Positions 29,184 through 39,217 of a stretch of DNA of 64,000 nt are shown here, piece after piece. Position 1 is the stretch's first letter, and each line of letters begins with the position of its first letter. Location of the stretch: the NCBI GenBank assembly GCA_030680355.1, contig JAUXVF010000031.1, positions 496,001-560,000 of the forward strand. The letters are read 5' to 3'. The translations under genes and the position numbers were made by a program. Under the pieces are notes generated by a model. The model made no database searches and was not told the origin of the DNA. It saw only the letters and a list, made by a program, of their open reading frames with translations. This stretch comes from Caulobacter sp. (GTDB lineage: Bacteria; Pseudomonadota; Alphaproteobacteria; Caulobacterales; Caulobacteraceae).

Positions 29184-31001
29184 TTACACCAATCGCCGGC
29201 CGGCGTCGTCGATCACCGAGCCCATATCTTCCCCGCCGTCGGGCAGGATCATCTCGTTGTGGGCCTTGCCCGACGGGATCATCGGCAGGCAGTTCTCGTT
29301 CTTCTCGACGCGGCAGTCGAAGACCACGGGACGGGGGCTGTCGATCATCTCGAGGATTTTCGCGTCCAGCTCGGCCGGGTCGGAACAGCGGATGCCCACC
29401 GCGCCATAGGCCTCGGCCAGTTTGACGAAGTCGGGCAGGCTTTCGGAATAACTGTGTGAATAGCGCTCACCGTGCAGCAGCTGCTGCCACTGGCGGACCA
29501 TGCCCATCCATTCGTTGTTGAGGATGAAGATCTTGATCGGCAACTCGTACTGGATCGCGGTCGACAGCTCCTGGATGCACATCTGGATCGAGGCTTCGCC
29601 GGCGATGTCGATGACCAGGCTGCCGGGGTGGGCGAGCTGGGCCCCGATGGCGGCCGGCATGCCGTAGCCCATGGTGCCGAGGCCGCCGGAGGTCATCCAG
29701 CGGTTGGGCTCCTGGAAGCGATAGTGCTGCGCCGCCCACATCTGATGTTGCCCGACCTCGGTGGTGATGTAGGTGTCGCGGTCCTTGGTCAGGGCGTAGA
29801 GGCGCTCGATGGCCTGCTGCGGCTTGATCACCGTCTCGGAGGCCCGGTAGCTGAGGCACTGGCGGGCGCGCCAGGCGTCGATCTGCCGCCACCAGTCGTC
29901 GAGGGCGTTGCGGTTGGCGGTGTGGCCGCCGGCCTTCCAGGCGGCGATCAGGTCGTCCAGCACGCTGCCGGCGTCGCCGATAATGCCGACATCCACCCGC
30001 ACGTTCTTGTTGATCGAGGAGGCGTCGATATCGATGTGGATCTTCTTCGATCCCGGCGAGAAGGCGTCCAGCCGCCCGGTCACCCGGTCGTCGAAGCGCG
30101 CGCCGACGCAGATCATCACGTCGCAGTCGTGCATGGCGTTGTTGGCCTCGAACGTGCCGTGCATTCCCAGCATGCCCAGCCAGGCCGGATCGGCGGCCGG
30201 GAAGGCGCCCAGGCCCATCAGGGTCGAGGTCACCGGCGCGCCGGTCATGGCCGCGAAGGCGCGCAGGCTCTCGCTGGCGCCGGGGCCGGCGTTGATGACG
30301 CCGCCGCCGGTATAGAAGACCGGCTTGCGGGCCTTGGCGATCAGGGCCACGGCTTCGGCGATGCGGTCGGGGTTGCCCTTGGTCTTGGGGGCGTAGCCGT
30401 GGCTGAAGGTGACCTCGTCGGGCCCCTGATAGACCGAGCGGGCGAACTGGATGTCCTTGGGAATGTCGATCAGCACCGGGCCGGGCCGGCCGCTGGTGGC
30501 GATGTGGAAGGCCTCATGGATCACCCGCGGCAGGTCGGCGGCGTCCTTCACCAGGTAGTTGTGCTTGGTGCAGGCGCGGGTGATGCCGACCGTGTCGGCC
30601 TCCTGGAAGGCGTCGGTGCCGATCAGATGGGTCGGCACCTGGCCGGTGAAGACGACCATCGGAATGGAGTCCATCAGGGCGTCGACGATGCCGGTGATGG
30701 CGTTGGTGGCGCCGGGGCCGGAGGTGACCAGGACCACGCCGGGCTTGCCGGTCGAGCGGGCGTAGCCCTCGGCGGCGTGAGTGGCGCCCTGTTCGTGGCG
30801 CACGAGGATATGGCGCAGACGATCGCCGTTGCGCTCGCTGTCCTGGAACAGGGCGTCATAGATCGGCAGCACCGCGCCGCCGGGATAGCCGAAGATGGTG
30901 TCGACGCCCTGGTCGACCAGCGCCTGCACCACGATCTCGGCGCCGGTCATTTCGCGGGCGGCGGACTGGGAGGGGGCGGTCTTGGTGGTCGAGGCGGTCA
31001 T
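29184..31001 (-). CDS. ilvB: Acetolactate synthase large subunit
   Basis: VDTIFGYPGGAVLPIYDAL, HEQGATHAAEGYARSTGKPGVVLVTSGPGATN. Confidence 0.97.
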   Translation of the reverse strand: MTASTTKTAPSQSAAREMTGAEIVVQALVDQGVDTIFGYPGGAVLPIYDALFQDSERNGDRLRHILVRHEQGATHAAEGYARSTGKPGVVLVTSGPGATNAITGIVDALMDSIPMVVFTGQVPTHLIGTDAFQEADTVGITRACTKHNYLVKDAADLPRVIHEAFHIATSGRPGPVLIDIPKDIQFARSVYQGPDEVTFSHGYAPKTKGNPDRIAEAVALIAKARKPVFYTGGGVINAGPGASESLRAFAAMTGAPVTSTLMGLGAFPAADPAWLGMLGMHGTFEANNAMHDCDVMICVGARFDDRVTGRLDAFSPGSKKIHIDIDASSINKNVRVDVGIIGDAGSVLDDLIAAWKAGGHTANRNALDDWWRQIDAWRARQCLSYRASETVIKPQQAIERLYALTKDRDTYITTEVGQHQMWAAQHYRFQEPNRWMTSGGLGTMGYGMPAAIGAQLAHPGSLVIDIAGEASIQMCIQELSTAIQYELPIKIFILNNEWMGMVRQWQQLLHGERYSHSYSESLPDFVKLAEAYGAVGIRCSDPAELDAKILEMIDSPRPVVFDCRVEKNENCLPMIPSGKAHNEMILPDGGEDMGSVIDDAGRRLV

Positions 31002-31034
31002 GTCGGGGCTCTTTGGGGTCGGAAAATGGGCAAT

Positions 31035-31057
31035 AAAAAAGGCCCGTGAGGGGCCTT
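31035..31057 (-). terminator. Intrinsic terminator/attenuator upstream of ilvB
   Basis: Minus strand AAGGCCC-CTCAC-GGGCCTT stem-loop followed by TTTTATT, between leader ORF and ilvB. Confidence 0.8.
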
Positions 31058-31093
31058 GGGCATACGCGACCGGCGACAGCGTAACGGATCAGG

Positions 31094-31129
31094 TCACGCC
31101 GCGGTCGGTCGCTCGATAAGTACGGTCAT
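31094..31129 (-). promoter_or_regulatory. Candidate ilvBN leader peptide ORF MTVLIERPTAA
   Basis: atg acc gta ctt atc gag cga ccg acc gcg gcg tga; consecutive Val-Leu-Ile codons about 37 nt before the terminator hairpin. Confidence 0.7.
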
Positions 31130-31179
31130 CGTGTTGCGCACGAAGATTGCTCCAGATCATCAGACTCGCAGATGCCACG

Positions 31180-32115
31180 CTATACAGAGGGCGTCAAGGA
31201 TGGGTTGAGCGCAAGGAATTGCCTCCATTGGGCCTCTTGGTCGGTTTCGACGATGCGCGGCCAGTCGGGGGTCTGGTTGCGCAGCCATGTCATCTGGCGC
31301 TTGGCGTAACGTCGAGTCTCCCGGCGGGCGTCGTCGAGGGCCGCCTCCAGGGTCGCGTCGCCGGCCAGATGGGCGGCCAGCTGCGGCACGCCGACGGCTT
31401 TCATCACCGGCGTCAGCGGATCGAGCCCGCGCGCGACCAGGGCCCGCACCTCGTCCAGCGCGCCGGTCTCCACCATGGCGTCGAGCCGGGCGTCACAGCG
31501 GCGATAGAGCTCGGCCCGCGGCGGTTCGATGACCACGCCGCGCCAGGCGTCCGGCGCCAGGGTCGGCCGGGTCGAGTCCCGCCAGTCGCTCATCGACCGG
31601 CCGGTGCCCTCCAGCACCTCCAGGGCGCGGACCAGCCGCTGGCGGTCGCCCGGCGCGATACGGACTTCGCCGGCGGGATCGGCCCCGGCCAGGATCGCCC
31701 GGACGGCCGTTTCGCCATCCCTGTCGAAGACGGCTTCGGCGGCGGTCCGGATCTCCGGCGCAAGATCGGGGATGTCGGCCAACCCCTCGGTCAGGGCGCG
31801 AAAATACAGGCCCGTGCCGCCGACCAGGACCGGTCTGCGTCCGCGCGCCTGGATGTCGGCCAGAACCGGGGTCACGGCCCGCAGCCACCGGCCCACCGAC
31901 CAGCCGTCGGCCCCGTCGACCAAGCCGAACAGGTGATGCGGGGCCTGGGCCTCTTCCTGCGGGGAGGGGCGGGCGCTCAGCAGCCGCAGGTCGGCGTAGA
32001 TCTGCATGGAGTCGGCGTTGACGATCTCGCCGTCGAAAGCCCGGGCGGCCCGTATCGCCAGGGCGGATTTTCCGCTCGCGGTCGGCCCGGCGATGAACAG
32101 CATCGGTCCCGTCAT
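31180..32115 (-). CDS. miaA: tRNA dimethylallyltransferase
   Basis: [47 protein letters not shown]. Confidence 0.95.
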   Translation of the reverse strand: MTGPMLFIAGPTASGKSALAIRAARAFDGEIVNADSMQIYADLRLLSARPSPQEEAQAPHHLFGLVDGADGWSVGRWLRAVTPVLADIQARGRRPVLVGGTGLYFRALTEGLADIPDLAPEIRTAAEAVFDRDGETAVRAILAGADPAGEVRIAPGDRQRLVRALEVLEGTGRSMSDWRDSTRPTLAPDAWRGVVIEPPRAELYRRCDARLDAMVETGALDEVRALVARGLDPLTPVMKAVGVPQLAAHLAGDATLEAALDDARRETRRYAKRQMTWLRNQTPDWPRIVETDQEAQWRQFLALNPSLTPSV

Positions 32116-32186
32116 CCGGCCGCGATAGCCGGGCGATGCGCCCCTGTCACCTTCCCGTCGTCGCAAAAGCAGGCTAGGCGGCGGGC

Positions 32187-33077
32187 ATGACCCTTGTTGT
32201 GACCCTCGTCGCCGTCGATCCGGCGGACCTGCCCGCCGCCATCGAGGCGGTCGAGATCGCCGTGGCCGGCACCGGAGCGATCGTCTCCGCGACCGACCTG
32301 CTCGGCCCCGTCGCGGCCGACGTCGCCGTTGAAAGCGCCTTTCCGGCCCTGATCCGCGAGCGGGCGGAAGAGGCGTTGGCGAAGCGTCGCGTCGACGTCT
32401 GCGTACAGCCGGTTGAGGGGCGCCGCAAACGCCTGCTGATCGCCGACATGGATTCGACGATCATCAATGTCGAATGCCTCGACGAACTGGCCGACTTTGC
32501 CGGGGTCAAGGACGCGGTCTCGGCCATCACCGAGCGGGCCATGGCCGGCGAGCTGGCCTTCGAGGGCGCGCTGCGCGAACGGGTCGCCATGCTCAAGGGT
32601 CTCGACCTTTCGGCGCTGCAGCGCTGCTATGACGAGCGGGTGCGGCTCAATCCCGGCGCGGAGACCCTGGTCAGAACCATGGCGGCGCACGGCGCCCGTT
32701 GCGTGCTGGTTTCGGGCGGGTTCACCTTCTTCACCAGCCGCGTCGCGGCGGCGGCGGGGTTTCACGCCGACCGCGCCAACACCCTGACCGAGACCGGCGG
32801 CGTTCTGGCCGGGCGGGTGGGTGAACCGATCCTGGGACGTGAAGCCAAGCTGGCGGCGTTGAAGGAAGAGGTCGCCGCCCTGGGCGAAGGGCCCGCCGCG
32901 GCTCTGGCCGTCGGCGACGGCGCCAATGACCTGGACATGATCGAGGCGGCCGGGCTGGGCGTCGCCTACCGCGCCAAACCGATCGTGGCCGCCCGGGCAA
33001 ACGCCCGGGTCGACCACGCCGATCTGACCGCCCTGCTGTATTTCCAGGGCTATCGGTTTGAAGCGTTCGCCGGCTAG
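32187..33077 (+). CDS. serB: Phosphoserine phosphatase
   Basis: [66 protein letters not shown]. Confidence 0.95.
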   Translation: MTLVVTLVAVDPADLPAAIEAVEIAVAGTGAIVSATDLLGPVAADVAVESAFPALIRERAEEALAKRRVDVCVQPVEGRRKRLLIADMDSTIINVECLDELADFAGVKDAVSAITERAMAGELAFEGALRERVAMLKGLDLSALQRCYDERVRLNPGAETLVRTMAAHGARCVLVSGGFTFFTSRVAAAAGFHADRANTLTETGGVLAGRVGEPILGREAKLAALKEEVAALGEGPAAALAVGDGANDLDMIEAAGLGVAYRAKPIVAARANARVDHADLTALLYFQGYRFEAFAG

Positions 33078-33931
33078 CGGCCGGCGCCCTTGCTGAAGTA
33101 TTTGAAGAAGTCGCTTTCCGGCGAGAGCACCATGGTGGTGTCCCCCTGGGCCATCGACGCTTCATAGGCCTGCATCGAGCGATAGAAGGCGGCGAAGCCC
33201 GGATCACGCCCGTAGCTGGAGGCGAAGATCTTCGCCCGCTCGGCGTCGGCCTGACCACGAATGGTTTCGGCTTCCTCGGTGGCGGTGGCGATAATCTCGC
33301 GACGCAGCTGCTGACCCTCGGCCCGGATGCGGGCGGCTTCCTGCTGACGCGCCGTCTTCATGCGTTCGAACACGGCGGCCTGGTTGGCCTGGGGCAGGTC
33401 GGCGCTGCGGATGCGCACGTCGATGACCTCGATGCCGAGTTTCGACGTGGCGGCGCGGCGGGCGAGGTTGTCGCGAATCTGCTGCATCAGCTCGGCCCGA
33501 CGGGCCGAGACGATGTCCTCGGAGTTGGCCGTGCCGAGGACCTGGCGGAGCGAGGCGTTGATCAGCGGGTTGAGCAGGCTGGGGGCGCGCCGCTCGTCGC
33601 CCAGGCGGGTGTAGAACCGCACGGGAGCGACGATGCGATAGCGCACGAAGGCGTCGACGATCAGTCGCTCCTGGTTGCCGGCGATGATCTCGCGCTGGGC
33701 GGCTTCCAGGCCCCGATTGCGTTTGTCGAACAGCAGTCGCGTCTCGACGAACGGCATTTTGATCTTCAGGCCCGGGCTGTCGTCCGTGCCGACATTGGCG
33801 GTGCGGACGACTTCACCGAAGCGGATGACCAGGCCCTGCTGGGTCTGACCGACGATGTAGATGGTCTGGCTGAGCACGATCAGCGCCACAAAGGCGATGA
33901 TCCCCAGAAGGGTGAGGCGTGAGTTGTTCAT
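33074..33931 (-). CDS. hflC: Protease modulator HflC
   Basis: SPFH protein: QTIYIVGQTQQGLVIRFGEVVRT; adjacent to hflK. Confidence 0.93.
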   Translation of the reverse strand: MNNSRLTLLGIIAFVALIVLSQTIYIVGQTQQGLVIRFGEVVRTANVGTDDSPGLKIKMPFVETRLLFDKRNRGLEAAQREIIAGNQERLIVDAFVRYRIVAPVRFYTRLGDERRAPSLLNPLINASLRQVLGTANSEDIVSARRAELMQQIRDNLARRAATSKLGIEVIDVRIRSADLPQANQAAVFERMKTARQQEAARIRAEGQQLRREIIATATEEAETIRGQADAERAKIFASSYGRDPGFAAFYRSMQAYEASMAQGDTTMVLSPESDFFKYFSKGAGR

Positions 33932-35061
33932 TGGGCGCCTCCTTGCGACCGAACCTGCGGTTGGGCCGTCGTCGCGACGCGCGGCTTGAAGAGGTCCGGC
34001 GACAGGACGATCGGGGCGGTGACGCCCTTGCCGTCGATGATCACCTTGTTGGACGCCGCCAGCACCCGCTCCATGGTCTCGATATAGAGACGATCACGGG
34101 TGACGCCGGGCGCCAGGCGATACTGCTCGTAGACCTGGTTGAAGCGTGCGGCTTCACCGGCCGCCTCGCGGACGACCTGGGCGCGGTAACCGATGGCCTG
34201 CTGCCGGATCTCGGCGGCCTTGCCTCGCGCCTCGTTCTGGAAGGACTCGGCGTTCTGGCTGGCGTTGTTCACGTCGCGAAAGGCGCCGACGACCTCCTTG
34301 GGCGGTCCGGCGTCGCTGATCTGGACGCCTTCGATGATGATGCCAGCCTGATAGCTGTCGAGGATTTCCTGCATCAGGGTCTGGACCTCGATCTGGATCT
34401 GGCCGCGATCGCGGCTGATGATCGGGTCCAGGGCCTTGCGACCGACGATCTCGCGCATGGCGCTCTCGGCCACCGCCTCGATCGTCTTCTCCGGGTCGTC
34501 GATGTTGAATAGATAGCGGCCAGGGTTGGCGACGCGCCACTGCACCGTGAACGACAGGTCGACGATGTTCTCGTCGCCGGTCAGCATCAGGTTCTCGACC
34601 TCGGCGCCGGGGGCGCCGCCGATCTGGGTTTCGCGGATAGTGGTGATGTCGACCTTTTCGGCCCGCTCAATGATCGGCAGGTGATAGCCGATGCCGGGAT
34701 TGTAGGACCGGGTCCAGGCGCCGAACGTGGTCACGACCGCTTCCTGACGGGCGCCGACGACGATGAAGCCGGATGCAAAAAAGAGGGCGGCCAGCGCGCC
34801 GGCTCCCAGGGTCAGGATGCGTCGCGAGGGCAGGCCGCCGGTTCCACCGCCGGATCCGCCGCCGCCGCCCGCGCCATTATTCATGCCGCGCAGCCATTCG
34901 ACGAGGCGCCGCTGCAGGTCGTTCAGGTCGGGAGGCGTCCCGGGTCCCCGGCCGCCGGGACCGCGTGGGCCGCCGGTCTGTCTGTTCTCGGGATTACCTT
35001 TGCCGCCGTTGGGAGGCGGCGAGCCCCAGGGTCCGGGGTTGACGTTGTCATTCCATGGCAT
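33928..35061 (-). CDS. hflK: Protease modulator HflK
   Basis: MPWNDNVNPGPWGSPPPNGGKGN...SPFH domain with VGARQEAVVTTFGAW; start trimmed. Confidence 0.93.
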   Translation of the reverse strand: MPWNDNVNPGPWGSPPPNGGKGNPENRQTGGPRGPGGRGPGTPPDLNDLQRRLVEWLRGMNNGAGGGGGSGGGTGGLPSRRILTLGAGALAALFFASGFIVVGARQEAVVTTFGAWTRSYNPGIGYHLPIIERAEKVDITTIRETQIGGAPGAEVENLMLTGDENIVDLSFTVQWRVANPGRYLFNIDDPEKTIEAVAESAMREIVGRKALDPIISRDRGQIQIEVQTLMQEILDSYQAGIIIEGVQISDAGPPKEVVGAFRDVNNASQNAESFQNEARGKAAEIRQQAIGYRAQVVREAAGEAARFNQVYEQYRLAPGVTRDRLYIETMERVLAASNKVIIDGKGVTAPIVLSPDLFKPRVATTAQPQVRSQGGAQ

Positions 35062-35164
35062 GGGCGGTGAGTTGCTTTTTCCGTCTGGGGTGAGGCGGGC
35101 TTGCAAGCCGGCGCGGTCATGCGGATATGAGACCCCTAGCCGCTCAAGGCAAGCTGATCCCGAC

Positions 35165-36262
35165 ATGACCTTTCATACATCTGCCGACCGAGACACCGCT
35201 TTGAACGCCCTTGACCAGATCAAGGACCCCTTATCCGGAAAGGGGTTGGCGGCCGCTGGGCTGGTGCAGGGACTGGTCCTGCGCGAGGGCAGGGCGGGCT
35301 TCATGCTGGAGGTGCCGGCCGCCGAAGCCGCGCGCTACGGCTCGGTTCGCGAGGCGGCGGAAAAAGTTCTCGCCAGCCTGCCGGGGATCGAAAAGGCCCA
35401 GGTCGTGCTGACCGCCGCCGCCGCCGAAGGGGCGACCCGGATGCGCAAGGGCGCGCGGGTGACGCCGGACGCCAAGGCGGCGCTGAAGCCGCGCAAGGAG
35501 GTCACCCGGCCCGAGAATGTCAAACGGGTCATCGCCATCGCCAGCGGCAAGGGCGGGGTCGGCAAGTCGACCGTCGCCGTCAATCTGGCCTGCGCCTTCG
35601 CCGGGCTGGGGCTGAGGGTCGGACTGCTCGACGCCGACGTCTACGGCCCCTCGGCGCCCCGGATGATGGGCGTCGACGGCGAGCCGCTCTACATCGACGG
35701 CAAGCTGCAGCCGTTGCAGGCCCACGGCGTCACGGTGATGTCGATCGGCTTCCTGGTCGACGAGGGTTCGCCGATGATCTGGCGCGGTCCGATGGCCTCG
35801 TCGGCGGTGCGCCAGATGGTCAATGACGTGCGCTGGGCGACGGCGGAGGAGCCGCTGGACCTGCTGCTGATCGACATGCCGCCGGGCACCGGCGACATCC
35901 ACCTGACCCTGGTCGAGAATTTCGCCGTCGATGGCGTGGTCATCGTCTCCACGCCCCAGGAGATCGCCCTGATCGACGCCCGCCGGGCGGTGGGCATGTT
36001 CCAGAAGACCGGCGCCAAAATCCTGGGCGTCATTGAGAATATGGCCTTCTTCGCCGATCCCTCGACCGGAGCGCCGATCCCCATCTTCGGGACCGGCGGC
36101 GCGCGGGCCGAGGCTAAACATCTGGGCGTGCCGCTGCTGGCCGAGATCCCCATCGAGATCGCCCTGCGTCAGGCCGGCGACGACGGCGCGCCCCTGACGG
36201 CGTCAGGCAGCGACAGCATCGCGGCCCAGGCCTTCAGGGCGGCGGCGAAGGCGCTGCTCTAG
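35165..36262 (+). CDS. Mrp/NBP35 (ApbC) family Fe-S carrier ATPase
   Basis: VIAIASGKGGVGKSTVAVNLACAFAGLGLRVGLLDADVYGPSAPRMMG. Confidence 0.95.
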   Translation: MTFHTSADRDTALNALDQIKDPLSGKGLAAAGLVQGLVLREGRAGFMLEVPAAEAARYGSVREAAEKVLASLPGIEKAQVVLTAAAAEGATRMRKGARVTPDAKAALKPRKEVTRPENVKRVIAIASGKGGVGKSTVAVNLACAFAGLGLRVGLLDADVYGPSAPRMMGVDGEPLYIDGKLQPLQAHGVTVMSIGFLVDEGSPMIWRGPMASSAVRQMVNDVRWATAEEPLDLLLIDMPPGTGDIHLTLVENFAVDGVVIVSTPQEIALIDARRAVGMFQKTGAKILGVIENMAFFADPSTGAPIPIFGTGGARAEAKHLGVPLLAEIPIEIALRQAGDDGAPLTASGSDSIAAQAFRAAAKALL

Positions 36263-37623
36263 GGAGTCTGGGCCGCCAGCAGGGCTGCGTCCCGGGCGTC
36301 CAGCGCCGCGCGGATCTCTGCGTGGCGACGGGCGTCGAGCCTGTAGCCGGCCAGCACCAGGACGCCGAGCAGGACCATGATCACCGGCGCCACGCCATAG
36401 ACCAGCCCCACGCCCCTTAGCGCTTCGGCCGTGTTGGCGGCGTCCGGGGCGGGGTTGAAGCCCAGTTGGTGGAGGATCAGGAAGCTGACGAAGACCATTG
36501 TCGAGGTGCCGATCTTGGCCGTCCCCGTGAACAGTCCATACAGCAGGCTGACGCGGTCCTGGCCGAGGTCCAGCCGAACCTCGTCGGCGACGTCGGCGAT
36601 CATCGCCCGGACCAGATAGACCAGTGCGCCCATGATGGCGCCGGCCGCGAACATCGCCGGGGCCATGATCTCGGTGCTGTGGGATGGCAGGACCACGATG
36701 GCGGCCTGGGCGATGGCGTAGCAGCCGGCCGCGGCGATCAGGGCGCTGTGCTTGCCGAACCGGTTGGCGGCGGCGGCCCACAGGGGCACCCCGAACAGGT
36801 TGCCGACAATGAACAGCAGCAGCATCAGATTGGCTTCGTCGGCGCTGTAGCCGCGCGCCTGACGGAAGAAGAACAGGTACAGCGGCGACGTCAGGCCCGG
36901 CGCGAGGGTGAACAGCAGGTCGGCCGCCAGCAGCCGGCGAACGGTGGGCTGACTGATCAGTCGGGTGAAATCGCGCCACCGCAGGCGGCCCGCTTCCTGG
37001 CGCCGGGGGGGAAGAACTTCGGGCGCGCCCAGCCCGATGAGCAGGACAGAGACCAGGGTGACCCCGACGATCAGCCGGCCCATCAGGGCCGGCCCCCCAG
37101 CGTTTGGTGGAGCCAGCAGGACCGGCGCCAGCAGAACGACGATGGCGCCCACCACGGTGGCGGCCTGCTCCCAGGCAAACAGTCGGCACCGCTCGTGATA
37201 GCTGGCCGCCAGCGACGCCCCCCAGCCCGCCAGAGACAGCGCCACCATCGAAAAGCCCAGGTAGAGGACCACCAGCCAGCCAGCCAGGTAGCCTTGGCTG
37301 ACCCCGCCGTCAGGCGTGAACAGCATGTAGGCCCCGAGCATGAAGGGCGCCGCCCCGGCCAGCAGCCATGCCCGCTAGCGGCCGATCGGCGTGCGGGTCC
37401 GGTCGATGAGCAGACCCAGGATCGGATCGAGGGCGATATCGGCCAGCTTTACCAGGGCGAAGATGGCGCCCACCGCCAGCAGGGACAGGCCCAACTCGCC
37501 GGCATAGTGGTTGGGCAGATAGACGAGCAGCGGCGTGCCCAGGGCGCCCATCGACAGGGCGCCGGCCGAAAAGGCGGCGATCGTGCGCGCCGGCAATCGC
37601 GGCGCGGCTTCCGTTGTGGCCAC
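36259..37623 (-). pseudogene. GPH/MelB-like MFS transporter interrupted by an in-frame TAG
   Basis: N-part ends DRTRTPIGR*, next frame-matched residues RAWLLAGAAPFMLGAYMLF; intact neighbour reads DRTRTRIGRYRAWLIAGAPLLMAGVWMLF; stop at 37375-37377 in the same frame as 36259..37341. Confidence 0.85.
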
Positions 37624-37768
37624 GGCTGTCCCCCCGGACGACTCGAATAGCGCTGTTATCAGAGTCACGCGCTGACGCTGGGGAAGATCAACCCGTTTCT
37701 GCGACGGGAGGTCACGGGACGCCACCAAATCAGGGTCGGTTGACGTCCTGCCGGAGACGCAGGCGGCG

Positions 37769-39130
37769 TCAGCCCGTGGCGGCGACCAGGGCCGCGTCCC
37801 GGGCCTCCAGCGCCGCGCGGATCTCGTCGTGGCGACGGGCGTCGAGCTTGTAGCCGGTCATCACCACCGCGCCGAGCATGACCAGGATCACCGGGGCGAC
37901 GCCATAGGTCAGCACCAGGCCGCGCATGGCCTCGGAAGTGTTGACCACGTCGGGAGCAGCGTTGAAGCCCACCCGGTCGAGGATCAGGAAGGTGACGAAC
38001 ACCGCCGCCGCCGTGCCGACCTTGGCCGTGCTGGTGACCAGGGCATAAAGCAGGCCGATGCGGTCCTGGCCGGTTTCCAGTCGGACCTCGTCGCCGACGT
38101 CGGCGACCATGGCCCGGATCAGGAAGCTGAGGGCCCCCAGGATGGCCCCGGCGATGAACATGCCCGGTCCCATGAGTTCGATCGATCTGGCCGGCAGAAG
38201 CACGATCACCCCCTGGGCGACCGCATACAGCGCCGCGGCGGTCATCAGGGTGCGATGCTTGCCGAAGCGGCGGGCCGCCGCCGCCCACAGAGGCGCGCCG
38301 AACATGCTGCCGACAATGAACACCAGCAGCATCAGATTGGCTTCGGTGGCGGTGTAGCCGCGGGCCTGGCGGAAGAAGAACAGATACAGCGGCGAGGTGA
38401 TCGCCGGACCGAGCGTGAACAGCAGGTCCGCGGCCAGCAACCGCTTCATGGTCGGCCGCATGATCAGGGTGGGGAAGTCGCGCAGGCGCAGGCGGTCGAC
38501 GTCGTCGCGTCGGGGCGGAATCGGTTCGGGCACCCCCAGGGCCACGATCAGGGTAGTGACGGGGATGGAGGCGATGATCAACCAGCCCATCATCGGCACG
38601 ATCGCCACCTCGGACGGATCGACCAGGGAGGGCAGCAGCAGGACAGCGATAGCGCCCAGCACGCTGACCACATGGCCCCAGGCGAACAGCCTCGATCGCT
38701 CGTGATAGCTGGTCGCCAGCACCGCCCCCCAGGCGGCCTGGGACAGGACGACAATCGAAAAGCCCAGGTAGAGAACCACCAGCCAGAAGGCCAGATAGGC
38801 CTCGCCGACGCCTTTCTCGGCCAGGAACAGCATCCATACGCCGGCCATCAGCAGCGGGGCGCCGGCGATCAGCCAGGCCCGGTAGCGACCGATCCGCGTG
38901 CGGGTGCGGTCCATCAGCAGGCCGACGGTCGGATCAAAGGCGATGTCGAGCACCTTGATCAGGGCGAAAATCGAGCCGACCGCGACCAGGGAAATACCCA
39001 GCAATCCCGCGTAGTGGTTGGGCAGATAGACGAGCAGCGGTGTGCTCAACGCCCCGACCGGCACCGTGGCCATTGAGAAGGCGGCTATGGTCCGGGCCGG
39101 CAGTCGCCGTCCGGTGTCAGTGCTGCTCAC
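37769..39130 (-). CDS. GPH/MelB-like MFS transporter
   Basis: 453 aa; TPLLVYLPNHYAGLLGISLVAVGSIFALIKVLDIAFDPTVGLLMDRTRTRIGRYRAWL. Confidence 0.88.
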   Translation of the reverse strand: MSSTDTGRRLPARTIAAFSMATVPVGALSTPLLVYLPNHYAGLLGISLVAVGSIFALIKVLDIAFDPTVGLLMDRTRTRIGRYRAWLIAGAPLLMAGVWMLFLAEKGVGEAYLAFWLVVLYLGFSIVVLSQAAWGAVLATSYHERSRLFAWGHVVSVLGAIAVLLLPSLVDPSEVAIVPMMGWLIIASIPVTTLIVALGVPEPIPPRRDDVDRLRLRDFPTLIMRPTMKRLLAADLLFTLGPAITSPLYLFFFRQARGYTATEANLMLLVFIVGSMFGAPLWAAAARRFGKHRTLMTAAALYAVAQGVIVLLPARSIELMGPGMFIAGAILGALSFLIRAMVADVGDEVRLETGQDRIGLLYALVTSTAKVGTAAAVFVTFLILDRVGFNAAPDVVNTSEAMRGLVLTYGVAPVILVMLGAVVMTGYKLDARRHDEIRAALEARDAALVAATG

Positions 39131-39217
39131 AGATTATCCCCCGGGCGACTCTCATTGGCCGCCCGGGCAGGATCAGACCTTGCCCTTGGGGAAGAGCAAA
39201 TGAATTTATCTACAGGC

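Noticed and set aside
29472-31049. 525-aa plus-strand ORF antisense to ilvB
   Set aside because: Gly/Asp/His/Val-rich shadow translation with no family resemblance; ilvB on the other strand is unambiguous. Typical of GC-rich genomes.
36466-37650. 394-aa plus-strand ORF across the MFS pseudogene
   Set aside because: Gln/Asp/Arg-rich antisense translation with no recognisable family; the minus strand carries clear transporter sequence.
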